A stretch of DNA of 64,000 nt from Micromonospora sp. WMMA1947 (GTDB lineage Bacteria; Actinomycetota; Actinomycetes; Mycobacteriales; Micromonosporaceae). The stretch is from contig NZ_CP114909.1 in assembly GCF_027497355.1 (NCBI RefSeq), positions 5,475,001 through 5,539,000 of the forward strand. Reading direction: 5' to 3'. A model generated the notes under the pieces. The model was given only the letters and a program-made list of their open reading frames with translations. It made no database searches and had not been told where the DNA came from. The position numbers and the translations under genes are program-made. Below, in pieces: positions 55,246-63,811 of this stretch (position 1 is the first letter of the stretch; each line of letters opens with the position of its first letter).

Positions 55246-56643
55246 ATGACCCTCGACGTGTCCGTCATCGCGACCTCCTCGCTCGGCGACCGCAGCTACC
55301 TCGCCTCCGACGGCCGGGTGGCGGTGGTGGTCGACCCGCAGCGCGACATCGACCGCATCCTGTGCCTGGCCGGCGCCAAGGGCGTACGGATCACCCACGT
55401 GGTCGAGACGCACATCCACAACGACTACGTTTCCGGCGGCCTGGAACTGGCCCGGATCACCGGCGCGCAGTACCTGGTGGCCGCCGCCGACACCGTCGAG
55501 TTCGACCGCACGCCGGTGTCCGACGGCGACACCGTGCCGGTGTCGGACACGATGCGGCTGCGGGTGATCGGCACCCCGGGCCACACGTTCCACCACCTGT
55601 CGTACGTGCTCGACGAGCGCGACGGCGACTGGACGCCGGCCGGCGTGTTCACCGGCGGCTCGCTGCTGTTCGGCACCACCGGCCGCACCGACCTGCTCGG
55701 CCAGCAGCACGCGCACGAGCTGGCGCACCACCAGTACGCCTCGGCCCGCAAGCTGGCCGACCTGCTGCCCGACGGCGCGCAGGTGTGGCCCACGCACGGC
55801 TTCGGCAGCTTCTGCTCGGCCAGTCAGGCCGACGCCCCCGAGTCGACGATCGGCCGGGAGAAGGAGGCCAACCCGGTGCTGCGGCTGGCCGCCGACCAGT
55901 TCGTCACCGAGACGCTGGCCGGGCTGGACGCCTACCCGGCGTACTACGCGCACATGGGTGTCGCCAACGCCGCCGGTCCCGCCCCGGTCGACCTCACGCC
56001 GGTGGCCCGTGCCGACGCCGACGAGCTGCGCCGTCGCATCGCCGCCGGCGAGTGGGTGGTCGACCTGCGCCACCGCAAGGCGTACGCGGCCTCGCACCTG
56101 GCCGGCACCGTCAGCCTCGGCCTGGACGGGCCGATGTCGACGTGGCTCGGCTGGCTGATCGACTGGGGTGTGCCGATCACGTTCCTGGCGCAGACCCCGG
56201 AGCAGGTCGCCGACGCCCAGCGGGAACTGGTCCGCATCGGCATCGACCGCCCGGCCGCCCAGGCCACCGGCGAGCCCGAGCAGTGGACCGCCGACCCGTC
56301 GCAGCTGCGTGAGATGGCGGTGGCCGACTTCGGCGCGCTCGCCGCCGCGCAGGCCGGCAAGACCCCGGCCGGGCTGCCCGAGCCGCAGGTCGTCCTCGAC
56401 GTGCGGATGACGAACGAGTGGAAGGCCGGGCACATCGACGGCGCGGTGCACGTGCCGCTGCCGGACGTGCCGAAGCGCCTCGCCGACATCCCCGCCGGGA
56501 CGATCTGGGTGCACTGCGGCTCCGGCTACCGGGCCACCGCCGCCGCGTCCCTGCTCGCCAACGCCGGCCGGGACGTGGTGCTGATCGACGACGCGTACGC
56601 CCGGGCCGAGGCGGCCGGCGTTCGCATGGCGACCACCGCCTGA
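55246..56643 (+). CDS. CstB-like persulfide dioxygenase-rhodanese fusion
   Basis: A 465-residue enzyme. Residues 1-250 are a metallo-beta-lactamase domain of the ETHE1/persulfide dioxygenase type: THIHNDYVSGG, GTPGHTFHH, then TGGSLLFGTTGRTDL and THGFGSFC. Two rhodanese domains follow: about 260-355, without a catalytic Cys, and about 370-460, with HCGSGYR supplying the active Cys. The dioxygenase oxidises persulfide to sulfite and the rhodanese transfers sulfane sulfur to give thiosulfate, as described for CstB. AGAGGA precedes ATG 55246. Operator 2 lies upstream, and it starts a three-gene operon ending in a sulfite/organosulfonate exporter. Confidence 0.88.
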   Translation: MTLDVSVIATSSLGDRSYLASDGRVAVVVDPQRDIDRILCLAGAKGVRITHVVETHIHNDYVSGGLELARITGAQYLVAAADTVEFDRTPVSDGDTVPVSDTMRLRVIGTPGHTFHHLSYVLDERDGDWTPAGVFTGGSLLFGTTGRTDLLGQQHAHELAHHQYASARKLADLLPDGAQVWPTHGFGSFCSASQADAPESTIGREKEANPVLRLAADQFVTETLAGLDAYPAYYAHMGVANAAGPAPVDLTPVARADADELRRRIAAGEWVVDLRHRKAYAASHLAGTVSLGLDGPMSTWLGWLIDWGVPITFLAQTPEQVADAQRELVRIGIDRPAAQATGEPEQWTADPSQLREMAVADFGALAAAQAGKTPAGLPEPQVVLDVRMTNEWKAGHIDGAVHVPLPDVPKRLADIPAGTIWVHCGSGYRATAAASLLANAGRDVVLIDDAYARAEAAGVRMATTA

Positions 56644-56729
56644 CCTCTCCCCCAGCGCCCGGCCGGTGTGTCCGTACACCGGCCGACGCCGGACCCTGCC
56701 CGAAAACATCCCGTTCAAGGAGACAGAGC

Positions 56730-57311
56730 ATGACCACGACCACCCCGACCATCGACGCGGCCGGCCTGCGCGAGCTGATCGCCGCCGGACGTACGCCCCG
56801 GATGCTCGACGTGCGGACGCCCGGCGAGTTCGAGGCGGCCCACATCCCCGGCGCGTACAACGTTCCGCTGGACCTGCTCCGGGAACACCGCGCCGAGCTG
56901 CGCAGCCACCTGGACGAGGACGTGGTGCTGATCTGCCGCTCCGGCGCCCGGGCGAGCCAGGCCGGGCAGGCGCTGGCCGGTGTCGGCCTGCCCAACCTCA
57001 AGGTGCTCGACGGCGGCATGCTGGCCTGGCAGGCCACCGGCGCGCAGGTCAACCAGGGCCGGTCGCGCTGGGACCTGGAGCGCCAGGTACGCCTCGTCGC
57101 CGGTTCGATCGTGCTCGCCGCCGTGCTCGGCTCGGTGTTCGTGCCGGGCCTGAAGTGGGTCGCCGCCTTCATCGGCGCGGGCCTCACGTTCGCCGCGCTC
57201 ACCAACACGTGCGCGATGGGCATGCTGCTGAGCAAGCTGCCGTACAACCGGGGCGCGAGCTGCGACCTGGACACCATCGTGGGGCAGTTGCGCGACGGGG
57301 ACCGCAGGTGA
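56730..57311 (+). CDS. Rhodanese with a C-terminal membrane (DUF2892) domain
   Basis: A 193-residue protein. Residues 8-105 are a rhodanese domain with the active-site loop CRSGARA and the LDVRTPGEFEAAHIPGAYNVP start. A YgaP-like two-helix membrane domain follows (VRLVAGSIVLAAVLGSVFV and a second helix near AAFIGAGLTFAALTNTC). It likely carries sulfane sulfur at the membrane face. It is encoded in the operon between the persulfide dioxygenase and the TauE exporter and overlaps the latter by GTGA. AAGGAGA precedes the ATG. Confidence 0.9.
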   Translation: MTTTTPTIDAAGLRELIAAGRTPRMLDVRTPGEFEAAHIPGAYNVPLDLLREHRAELRSHLDEDVVLICRSGARASQAGQALAGVGLPNLKVLDGGMLAWQATGAQVNQGRSRWDLERQVRLVAGSIVLAAVLGSVFVPGLKWVAAFIGAGLTFAALTNTCAMGMLLSKLPYNRGASCDLDTIVGQLRDGDRR

Positions 57312-58204
57312 CCACCCTCGCCCTGACGCTGGCCGGCGCGGTGCTGATCGGCGTGACGCTGGGCCTGCTCGGTGGCGGCGGGTCGATCCTCGCCGTGCCG
57401 CTGCTGGTCTACGTCGCCGACCTGCCCGCCAAGGAGGCGATCGCCACCTCGCTGCTGGTCGTCGGCGTGACCAGTGCGGTGGGCGTGCTGCCGCACGCCG
57501 GCGCGAACCGGGTCCGCTGGCGCACCGGGCTCGTCTTCGGGGTGGCCGGCATGACCGGCGCGTACGCGGGCGGCCGACTGGCCGAGTTCGTCCCGGCGGG
57601 CGTCCTGCTCACCGGGTTCGCCCTGATGATGCTCGCCACCGCGGTCGCGATGCTCCGGGGCCGGCGATCCGCCGAGGGCCGACCGGCCCCGTCCGAGCTG
57701 CCGGCGCTGCGGGTGATCGTCGACGGAGTGGTGGTCGGCCTGGTCACCGGTCTGGTCGGCGCGGGCGGGGGCTTCCTGGTCGTACCGGCCCTGGCCCTGC
57801 TGGGCGGGTTGCCGATGCCGGTCGCGGTCGGCACCTCGCTGGTGGTCATCGCGATGAAGTCGTTCGCCGGCCTGGCCGGCTACCTGTCCAGCGTGCAGAT
57901 CCACTGGGGTCTGGCCGCCGGGGTCACCGCCGCCGCTGTCGTCGGCAGCCTGCTCGGCGGCCGGCTCGCCGGCCGGATCCCGGCCGACCTGCTGCGTCGC
58001 GGCTTCGGCTGGTTCGTCGTGGTGATGGGCGTGTTCGTGCTCGCGCAGCAGTTGCCGCCGGTCTGGGGACTCGCCGTGGGAGCGCTTGCCGTGGCCGGTA
58101 CGGTCACCATGGCGGTGTGGGGCCGCCGGAGGAGGGGACACAGTGGACAGCAGCGCCTGGGACAGCCGGTACGCCGACACGCCCGGACTGGTGTGGAGCG
58201 CTGA
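57308..58204 (+). CDS. TauE/SafE family sulfite exporter-like permease
   Basis: A 298-residue membrane protein with about eight helices in two TauE repeats: GVTLGLLGGGGSILAVPLLVYV and GLVTGLVGAGGGFLVVPALALLGG. Family members export sulfite, sulfoacetate or related anions. In this operon it would remove sulfite or thiosulfate made by the persulfide dioxygenase-rhodanese. It starts at GTG 57308, overlapping the rhodanese stop. The C-terminus is basic and its last 62 bases overlap the next gene. Confidence 0.88.
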   Translation: MTTLALTLAGAVLIGVTLGLLGGGGSILAVPLLVYVADLPAKEAIATSLLVVGVTSAVGVLPHAGANRVRWRTGLVFGVAGMTGAYAGGRLAEFVPAGVLLTGFALMMLATAVAMLRGRRSAEGRPAPSELPALRVIVDGVVVGLVTGLVGAGGGFLVVPALALLGGLPMPVAVGTSLVVIAMKSFAGLAGYLSSVQIHWGLAAGVTAAAVVGSLLGGRLAGRIPADLLRRGFGWFVVVMGVFVLAQQLPPVWGLAVGALAVAGTVTMAVWGRRRRGHSGQQRLGQPVRRHARTGVER

Positions 58205-58751
58205 GCCCAACCGTTTCGTGGTCGAGTCGGTCACCGGCCTGACCCCCGGCTCGGCGCTCGACATCGCCGCCGGCGAGGGCCGCAACGCGGTCTGGCTGGC
58301 CGGTCAGGGCTGGCGGGTGAACGCGGTCGACTTCTCCTCGGTCGCCGTGGACCGGGGGCGGGAACTGGCCGCCGCGCGGGGCGTGACAGTCGACTGGCGG
58401 GTCGCGGACGTGACCGCGTACCGGCCGGTGCCGAACAGCTACGACCTGGTGCTGATCAGCTACCTGCACCTGGCGGCGCCCGAGTTCGCCCGGGTGCTCG
58501 CCGCGGCGAAGTCGGCGCTGCGCCCCGGTGGCACGCTCGTGGTGGTCGGCCACGACCTGGCCAACCTCTCCGGCGGCATCGGCGGCCCGCAGGACCCGGA
58601 CGTGCTGCTCACGCCGGAGTCGGTGGTCGACGGGCTGGCCGGGCTGCGCGTACAGCGGGCCGAGACGACCCGCCGGCCGGTCCCGGCCACCGACGGCGGT
58701 ACCGTCGACGCGCTGGACACCGTGGTGGTCGCCACCCGCCCCGCCGACTGA
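58143..58751 (+). CDS. Class I methyltransferase (TehB-like)
   Basis: A 202-residue SAM-dependent methyltransferase. It begins SSAWDSRYADTPGLVWSAEPN, has LDIAAGEGRNAVWLAGQGW as motif I and VDFSSVAVDRGRELA as strand 2, a pattern of the TehB/thiopurine-like group that methylates tellurite, chalcogen compounds or small thiols. The GTG at 58143 has GAGGAGGGG just upstream and lies inside the end of the TauE gene, so the two are translationally linked and it may belong to the sulfur operon. Confidence 0.83.
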   Translation: MDSSAWDSRYADTPGLVWSAEPNRFVVESVTGLTPGSALDIAAGEGRNAVWLAGQGWRVNAVDFSSVAVDRGRELAAARGVTVDWRVADVTAYRPVPNSYDLVLISYLHLAAPEFARVLAAAKSALRPGGTLVVVGHDLANLSGGIGGPQDPDVLLTPESVVDGLAGLRVQRAETTRRPVPATDGGTVDALDTVVVATRPAD

Positions 58752-58837
58752 CCGCCGTCCGCCGTCGTTTCGCCGGGCCGGGCCGGGCCGGGACCGGCCG
58801 GTAGCATCCGGGGACGGATCGGCGGAGAGGACACCGG

Positions 58838-59548
58838 GTGGGCGCGCGTTTCGAGGAACTGGCCTGGCGGGAGACGCCGATCGGCGAGATCAGCCTGCGG
58901 CGTCGCCGTGACCCGGCGCTGGACTCCGAGGTGTACGAGGTGAAGCTCGACGACGAGTACCTCATGTCCAGCGCCTTCCCGGTCGCGGAGATCGAACTGG
59001 CCCGGCTCGGGCTGGCCCCGCTCACCGGTGACGCGCTGGACGTGGTGGTCGGCGGGCTCGGCCTCGGCTACACCGCGCGGACCGCGCTGGAGGATCCCCG
59101 GGTGCGCTCGCTGGTGGTGGTCGAGGCGATCGAGGACGTGATCGACTGGCACCGGCGGGATCTGCTGCCGTTCGCCGCCGGGCTGGCCACCGATCCGCGT
59201 ACCCGGTTCGTCCGGGCGGACTTCTTCGCCGCGGTCGCCGGCGACGGTCTCGACCCGGATGAGCCCGGGCGCCGCTTCCACGCGGTGCTGCTGGACGTGG
59301 ACCACTCCCCCCGCCAGGTGCTGCACCCCAGCCACGCCCCGTTCTACACGGTCGACGGGCTGCGCCGGCTGGCCGCGCTGCTGCACCCGGAGGGCGTCTT
59401 CGCGCTGTGGTCGAACGACCCGCCGGACCCGGCGTTCCAGCGCACGCTGACCGAGGTGTTCCCGACCTCGGTGGCGCACGTCGTCCGGTTCCCGAACCCG
59501 TTGCAGGGCCGGGAGGCGGCGAACACCGTGTACGTGGCCCGGCACTGA
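58838..59548 (+). CDS. Spermidine-synthase-like protein
   Basis: A 236-residue protein with the spermidine synthase/methyltransferase fold: DVVVGGLGLGYTARTALEDP as the cofactor loop, VVVEAIEDVIDWHRRDLL, and AVLLDVDHSPRQVLHPSHAPFY holding the catalytic-region acidic residues. Actinobacterial members are often stand-alone and may not make polyamines. The start is GTG 58838 with GGAGAGG upstream and a TAGCAT box about 30 bases before it. No polyamine genes are nearby. Confidence 0.8.
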   Translation: MGARFEELAWRETPIGEISLRRRRDPALDSEVYEVKLDDEYLMSSAFPVAEIELARLGLAPLTGDALDVVVGGLGLGYTARTALEDPRVRSLVVVEAIEDVIDWHRRDLLPFAAGLATDPRTRFVRADFFAAVAGDGLDPDEPGRRFHAVLLDVDHSPRQVLHPSHAPFYTVDGLRRLAALLHPEGVFALWSNDPPDPAFQRTLTEVFPTSVAHVVRFPNPLQGREAANTVYVARH

Positions 59549-59620
59549 TCCATCCGGCGGCGCATGGCCGCACGAGCAGCGGGAAAGCGCACGGCCCACC
59601 GTACGACGGGAGGCTGGGAC

Positions 59621-59800
59621 ATGCGCGCGTTGCTCTGGGTGGTCGGCGTGGTCGCCGGTGTGCTCATCCTGCTCGGGCTGCTGCTGGAGGCGGTCCGCTG
59701 GCTCGTCATCATCGGCGTGATCGCGCTCGCCGCGGTGATCATCTTCGGGATCGTGAAGGGCCGGCGGGTGGTGCACCAACATTCGACCCGCCGCCGCTGA
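59621..59800 (+). CDS. Small two-helix membrane protein
   Basis: A 59-residue protein made of two hydrophobic helices (about 4-22 and 27-45) and a basic tail RRVVHQHSTRRR. A GGGAGG ribosome site lies about 7 bases before ATG 59621, which supports it as a real gene. Similar short proteins are found across Micromonosporaceae-like genomes as hypothetical proteins; function unknown. Confidence 0.6.
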   Translation: MRALLWVVGVVAGVLILLGLLLEAVRWLVIIGVIALAAVIIFGIVKGRRVVHQHSTRRR

Positions 59801-59821
59801 CCTGCGGAGAAGTGTGACTCA

Positions 59822-59853
59822 CCCGGCAACCTACGTAAGCGTAGGTTACCGGG
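59822..59853. promoter_or_regulatory. Palindromic operator before fadD
   Basis: CCCGGCAACCTACG and CGTAGGTTACCGGG flank TAAG and match at 13 of 14 paired positions. A TAGGCT -10 (59863-59868) lies 10 bases further on, so a bound protein would block the -35 region. The size fits a TetR-type regulator of fatty-acid genes, which is inference. Confidence 0.6.
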
Positions 59854-59902
59854 CGGTTAAGTTAGGCTGGGGGCGTCATCCACGCGACGAGGAGTAACGG
59901 CG

Positions 59903-61582
59903 ATGGACGCGACCGCCCAGCGACCCTGGACCCGCAGCTACGCACCCGGCGTGCCGGCGGAGATCGCCGAGCCGACCGGCTCGCTCGTCGACCTGCTCAC
60001 CGAGGCGGCCGGGCGGTTCGGTCCCCGGGTCGCGCTCGACTTCTACGGCGCCACCACCACGTTCACCGAGCTGGCCGACCAGGTGGCCCGCGCCGCCGAG
60101 GCGCTGCGCCGGCTCGGCGTCGGCCCGGGTGACCGGGTGGCGCTGGTGCTGCCGAACTGCCCGCAGCACGTGGTCGCCTTCTACGCCGTGCTGCGCCTCG
60201 GCGCGGTGGTGGTCGAGCACAACCCGCTCTACACCGCCGACGAGCTGGACCGGCAGCTCACCGACCACGGCGCGACGGTCGCGATCGCGTGGGACAAGGT
60301 CGCGCCGCTGGTGGCGGGACGCGGCGCCGTGCGTACCGTGGTGGCGGTCGACCTGACCGCGGCGCTGCCGCGGCTCAAGCGGTGGGCGCTGCGGGTGCCG
60401 CTGCCGAAGGTCCGCGCCGCCCGCGCCGCGATGACCGCCCCCGCGCCCGGCGCGCTGGCCTGGTCGGACCTCGTCTCCGCCGCCGGGCCGCTGCCCGCGA
60501 GCCATCCCGCGCCGGAGGCCGGCGACGTGGCGCTGCTCCAGTACACCGGCGGCACCACCGGCGAGCCCAAGGGCGCCGTGCTGACCCACCGCAACCTGCG
60601 CGCCAACGCCGCGCAGGGCCGCGCCTGGGTGCCGGGCCTGCGCGACGGCGAGGAGACGGTGTACGCGGTGCTGCCGCTGTTCCACGCCTACGGGCTGACG
60701 CTCTGCCTCACCTTCGCCGTCAGCATCGGCGCGACGCTGGTGCTGTTCCCCCGCTTCGACGCCGACCAGGTGCTCGACGCCGTCCGCCGCCGCCCGCCGA
60801 CGTTCCTGCCCGCGGTGCCGCCGGTCTACGCGAAGCTGGCCACCGTCGCCCGCGAACGCGGCGTCGACCTCACCTCCATCCGGTACGCGATCTCCGGCGC
60901 GATGTCGCTGCCACCGGCCATCGTGGAGCTGTGGGAGCAGGTGACCGGCGGCCTGCTGGTCGAGGGGTACGGGATGACCGAGACGTCCCCGATCACCGTG
61001 GGCAACCCGGTCGCGCCGACCCGTCGCCCCGGCACCGTCGGGGTGCCGTTCCCCTCCACCGACGTGCGCATCGTCGACCCGGAGGATCCGAGCCGCGACC
61101 GTGCGCCCGGCGAGGCCGGCGAGCTGCTGGTCCGCGGCCCGCAGGTGTTCTCCGGCTACTGGCACCGGCCCGAGGAGACCGCCAAGGTGCTGCTGCCGGG
61201 CGGCTGGATGCGTACCGGCGACATCGTCACCATGGACGCCGACGGCTTCGTCACGGTGGTCGACCGGATCAAGGAGCTGATCATCACCGGCGGCTTCAAC
61301 GTCTATCCGTCCGAGGTGGAGGAGGCGCTGCGCCGCGTCCCCGGCGTCCGCGAGGCCGCCGCCGTGGGAATGCCCACCGACGACGGCGAGGTGGTCGTCG
61401 CCGCGGTGGTGGTCGACCCGGCGGTGGCCTGTACGCCGGAGACGATCCGCACTTCGTGCCGCACCCACCTGGCCGGGTACAAGGTGCCGCGCCGGGTCGT
61501 GGTCGTCGACGAGCTGCCGTACTCCCAGATCGGCAAGATCCTGCGCCGCGAGGTCCGCGAACGGCTGCTCGCCGGCCGCTGA
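59903..61582 (+). CDS. fadD: Long-chain fatty-acid-CoA ligase (FadD type)
   Basis: A 559-residue acyl-activating enzyme that forms acyl-AMP and then acyl-CoA. Motifs in order are the P-loop YTGGTTGEPKGA, the linker and YGMTETSP, then GWMRTGDI and the late LIITGGFNVYPSEVEE with the conserved Lys near KILRREVRE. The length and motif set are those of FadD-type ligases, and an acyl-AMP ligase insertion is not evident. GAGGAG precedes ATG 59903. It is controlled by the palindromic operator upstream and followed by a hairpin. It is a single-gene unit for degradation or activation of fatty acids. Confidence 0.92.
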   Translation: MDATAQRPWTRSYAPGVPAEIAEPTGSLVDLLTEAAGRFGPRVALDFYGATTTFTELADQVARAAEALRRLGVGPGDRVALVLPNCPQHVVAFYAVLRLGAVVVEHNPLYTADELDRQLTDHGATVAIAWDKVAPLVAGRGAVRTVVAVDLTAALPRLKRWALRVPLPKVRAARAAMTAPAPGALAWSDLVSAAGPLPASHPAPEAGDVALLQYTGGTTGEPKGAVLTHRNLRANAAQGRAWVPGLRDGEETVYAVLPLFHAYGLTLCLTFAVSIGATLVLFPRFDADQVLDAVRRRPPTFLPAVPPVYAKLATVARERGVDLTSIRYAISGAMSLPPAIVELWEQVTGGLLVEGYGMTETSPITVGNPVAPTRRPGTVGVPFPSTDVRIVDPEDPSRDRAPGEAGELLVRGPQVFSGYWHRPEETAKVLLPGGWMRTGDIVTMDADGFVTVVDRIKELIITGGFNVYPSEVEEALRRVPGVREAAAVGMPTDDGEVVVAAVVVDPAVACTPETIRTSCRTHLAGYKVPRRVVVVDELPYSQIGKILRREVRERLLAGR

Positions 61583-61590
61583 CCCGACCC

Positions 61591-61626
61591 GCCCGTTTGC
61601 CGGCAGGACGGCGGGGGTAAACGGGC
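61591..61626 (+). terminator. Hairpin after fadD
   Basis: GCCCGTTTGCC (61591-61601) pairs with GGTAAACGGGC (61616-61626) at 10 of 11 positions around a GC-rich loop, starting 8 bases after the fadD stop. Confidence 0.5.
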
Positions 61627-61630
61627 GTCC

Positions 61631-61849
61631 ATGGTGGATTCACGGGGCAAGTCAGTCGGTCGTTACCTCATGCGCCTGGTCGGCGGCGTCGCCGTCATCT
61701 TCGGCCTGCTCGGCATCTTCGCCACGCTCGCCGACGGAAACCTGGTCGGGATCGTGCTCAGCCTCGTGTTCATCGGCGGCGGGATCTTCCTGCTCAAGCG
61801 CTCCGGCCCCGACCGGCGGACCGACCCGGTGCCGCCCGCCGTGCGCTGA
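61631..61849 (+). CDS. Small membrane protein of unknown function
   Basis: A 72-residue protein with two hydrophobic helices (about 14-34 and 38-55) and a basic, Pro-rich C-terminal tail. No clear ribosome binding site precedes the ATG, which lies just after the fadD hairpin, so the start or the gene itself is less certain. Not recognised as a known family. Confidence 0.5.
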   Translation: MVDSRGKSVGRYLMRLVGGVAVIFGLLGIFATLADGNLVGIVLSLVFIGGGIFLLKRSGPDRRTDPVPPAVR

Positions 61850-61901
61850 GCGCACCCGCCGCGCCGGGCCGCGCTGTCCCGGAAGTGTCGGTGCCGCCGC
61901 C

Positions 61902-61907
61902 TACGCT
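61902..61907 (+). promoter_or_regulatory. -10 box TACGCT for a leaderless AlkZ-like gene
   Basis: TACGCT ends 6 bases before the ATG at 61914, which favours this start over the in-frame GTG at 61908. Confidence 0.5.
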
Positions 61908-61913
61908 GTGACG

Positions 61914-63005
61914 ATGGTCGACAGGCGTCAGGTGATGGCCTTCCGCGTGCGCGCCCAGCAGCTCGACCGGGCGCACGGCTCGCTCGCCGACACCGCCGTG
62001 CTCGACATCGGCGTGCAGGACACCGGCCCCGACGGCGGCCGCTGGGCGCTCGCCACGCGCGGGGTCGACGTGACCCCGCTGAACGGCGACGACCTGGTCC
62101 TGCTCTGGACCGTACGCGGCGCCCCGCACCTCTACCGCCGCCCCGACGTGGGCGCGGTGGCCGCTGCGGTCGAGCCGTTCTCCGACGCCGACGCGGGCAA
62201 GCGCATCTACGACGCGGCGAAGCCGTTGAAGGCCGCCGGCATCGGCATCCTCGACGCGCTCGACGAGGTGGCCGCGCGAATGCGGGAGATCGTCCGCAAG
62301 CCGACCGTCAAGGGCGAGGTCTCCGGCCGCCTCGCGGAGATGATGCCCGAGCCCTACCTGCGGCACTGCCGGCCGTGCGACGCGACCCACCTCTACGAGA
62401 TGCCGTTCCGGCTCGCCGCCGTACGCGCCGGGCTGGAGCTGCGGCTCGACACGTCACCGCCGGTCCTGGAACGCATCCGCGCCTTCCGTCCGGCCGCCGC
62501 GGCCGGCGACCGGTTCGAGCTCATCCGCGCCTACCTTCGGCTGCTCGGCCCGGCCACGCCCAAGCACGTCGCCGACTACCTCGACGCCCCGGTCAAGGAG
62601 GTCAAGGGCCGCTGGCCGCACGACGCGGTCGAGGTGAGCGTCGACGGTGAGACGCGCTGGCTGCTCGCCGACGACGAGGCGGCGCTGGCGTCGGCGGACG
62701 CCACGACGACCCGCCTGCTCGGCCCGTTCGACCTGTTCCTCCAGGCGAAGGACCGGTCGACGCTGGTGCCCGACGCGGCCCGCGCCAAGGAGCTGTGGCC
62801 GGTGCTGGGCCGTCCCGGAGCGGTGCTCGCCGACGGGGAGCTGGCCGGTGCCTGGCGGCCCCGCAAGTCCGGCCGGTCGTTCACCGTCGCGGTCCAGCCG
62901 TGGCGCAGGCTCACCGGCAGCACCCGGGAGGCGGTGGTCGCGGAGGCCGAGCGCCTCGCCGCGTACCGGGGTGTGCCGCTCGCGGGTGTCGACTTCGCCG
63001 ACTGA
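61914..63005 (+). CDS. AlkZ-like winged-helix DNA-binding domain protein (HTH_42)
   Basis: A 363-residue protein of the HTH_42/DUF1006 family, which includes AlkZ DNA glycosylases that unhook crosslinks in Streptomyces. Recognisable parts are RVRAQQLDR near the start, the WTVRGAPHLY core motif after strand-helix units, FELIRAYLRLLGPATPKHVADYLDAP (winged helix) and LLGPFDLFLQAKDR followed by the C-terminal beta part FTVAVQPWRRL. The AlkZ catalytic Gln-x-Gln pair is not clearly present, so glycosylase activity is uncertain and it may be a paralogue of the AlkX/YcaQ type. It ends 4 bases from the convergent methyltransferase end. Confidence 0.8.
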   Translation: MVDRRQVMAFRVRAQQLDRAHGSLADTAVLDIGVQDTGPDGGRWALATRGVDVTPLNGDDLVLLWTVRGAPHLYRRPDVGAVAAAVEPFSDADAGKRIYDAAKPLKAAGIGILDALDEVAARMREIVRKPTVKGEVSGRLAEMMPEPYLRHCRPCDATHLYEMPFRLAAVRAGLELRLDTSPPVLERIRAFRPAAAAGDRFELIRAYLRLLGPATPKHVADYLDAPVKEVKGRWPHDAVEVSVDGETRWLLADDEAALASADATTTRLLGPFDLFLQAKDRSTLVPDAARAKELWPVLGRPGAVLADGELAGAWRPRKSGRSFTVAVQPWRRLTGSTREAVVAEAERLAAYRGVPLAGVDFAD

Positions 63006-63009
63006 CCGC

Positions 63010-63774
63010 CTAGCGCGTCCGCCCGATCGCCGTCCAGGCCGACGCCGGGACCTCCACCGGCCACCGTTCGCCGAGAAGTGACGCGCACCTGTCGCGCAAC
63101 GCCACGCGGCCCGCCGCGTCGAGCCGCTGGACGTGGTCCCCGGCCGGGCCCACACCGAGCGTGTACGGCTCCCACCACTGGTCGAAGCTCGCGAAACGTG
63201 TCCGGACGGTGAGCACGGAGGACCGCACGTCCCGCAGCCCGGCGGCGGTGAACAGCTCGGCGAGGTGCTCTTCCCGCGCCCCGGCGAGCCCTGACTCGTC
63301 GTGCGCATCCGAGTCGAGCGACCGGACCGCCTGCCAGAACACGGTCAGCGGCCCACGCCCACCGGCGTGGTCCCACACGCAGGCCGCCACCACACCCCCG
63401 GGTCGGGTCACCCGGCCCATCTCCCGCAGCCCGGCTACCGGGTCCGTCATGAAGTGCACGACGAGCTGAGCGAGGGTGACATCGAAGCCGCCGTCGGGGA
63501 ACGGCAGCAGCTCGGCCGACGCCCGCCGGACATCGGCCCCCGGCAAACGCACCCGGGCCGCCTCGACGAACGGCGCCGACGGGTCGACGGCCGACACCGC
63601 CTCGGGCCCCAGCCGTGCCACCAGCTCCGCGGTCAACGCTCCGGTGCCGCAGCCGACATCAAGCGCCCGCTGCCCCGGCGTGACACCCGCGGCGTCGGCG
63701 AAGCGCACCGCCAGCGCCTCGGCGAATCGGCCCATGGACCGGCCGTACGCGTCCGCGCCGACGTCGAATCCCAC
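63010..63774 (-). CDS. Class I SAM-dependent methyltransferase (UbiE/Methyltransf_11 type)
   Basis: A 254-residue protein. ALDVGCGTGALTAELVARLG is motif I, AVDPSAPFVEAARVRLPG motif II, and LPFPDGGFDVTLAQLVVHFMTDPVAGLREMGRV is the usual catalytic-region stretch. It begins with the actinobacterial GADAYGRSMGRFAEALA segment common to small-molecule methyltransferases. Substrate unknown. The GTG at 63774 has a TAGCCT -10 box 6 bases upstream (leaderless). Confidence 0.87.
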   Translation of the reverse strand: MGFDVGADAYGRSMGRFAEALAVRFADAAGVTPGQRALDVGCGTGALTAELVARLGPEAVSAVDPSAPFVEAARVRLPGADVRRASAELLPFPDGGFDVTLAQLVVHFMTDPVAGLREMGRVTRPGGVVAACVWDHAGGRGPLTVFWQAVRSLDSDAHDESGLAGAREEHLAELFTAAGLRDVRSSVLTVRTRFASFDQWWEPYTLGVGPAGDHVQRLDAAGRVALRDRCASLLGERWPVEVPASAWTAIGRTR

Positions 63775-63780
63775 CGCGCC

Positions 63781-63786
63781 AGGCTA
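63781..63786 (-). promoter_or_regulatory. -10 box TAGCCT for a leaderless methyltransferase gene
   Basis: Minus-strand TAGCCT lies 6 bases before the GTG at 63774. The divergent ATPase gene starts at 63812. Confidence 0.45.
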
Positions 63787-63811
63787 GCCGCCCACTGGCA
63801 CGATCACCGTC

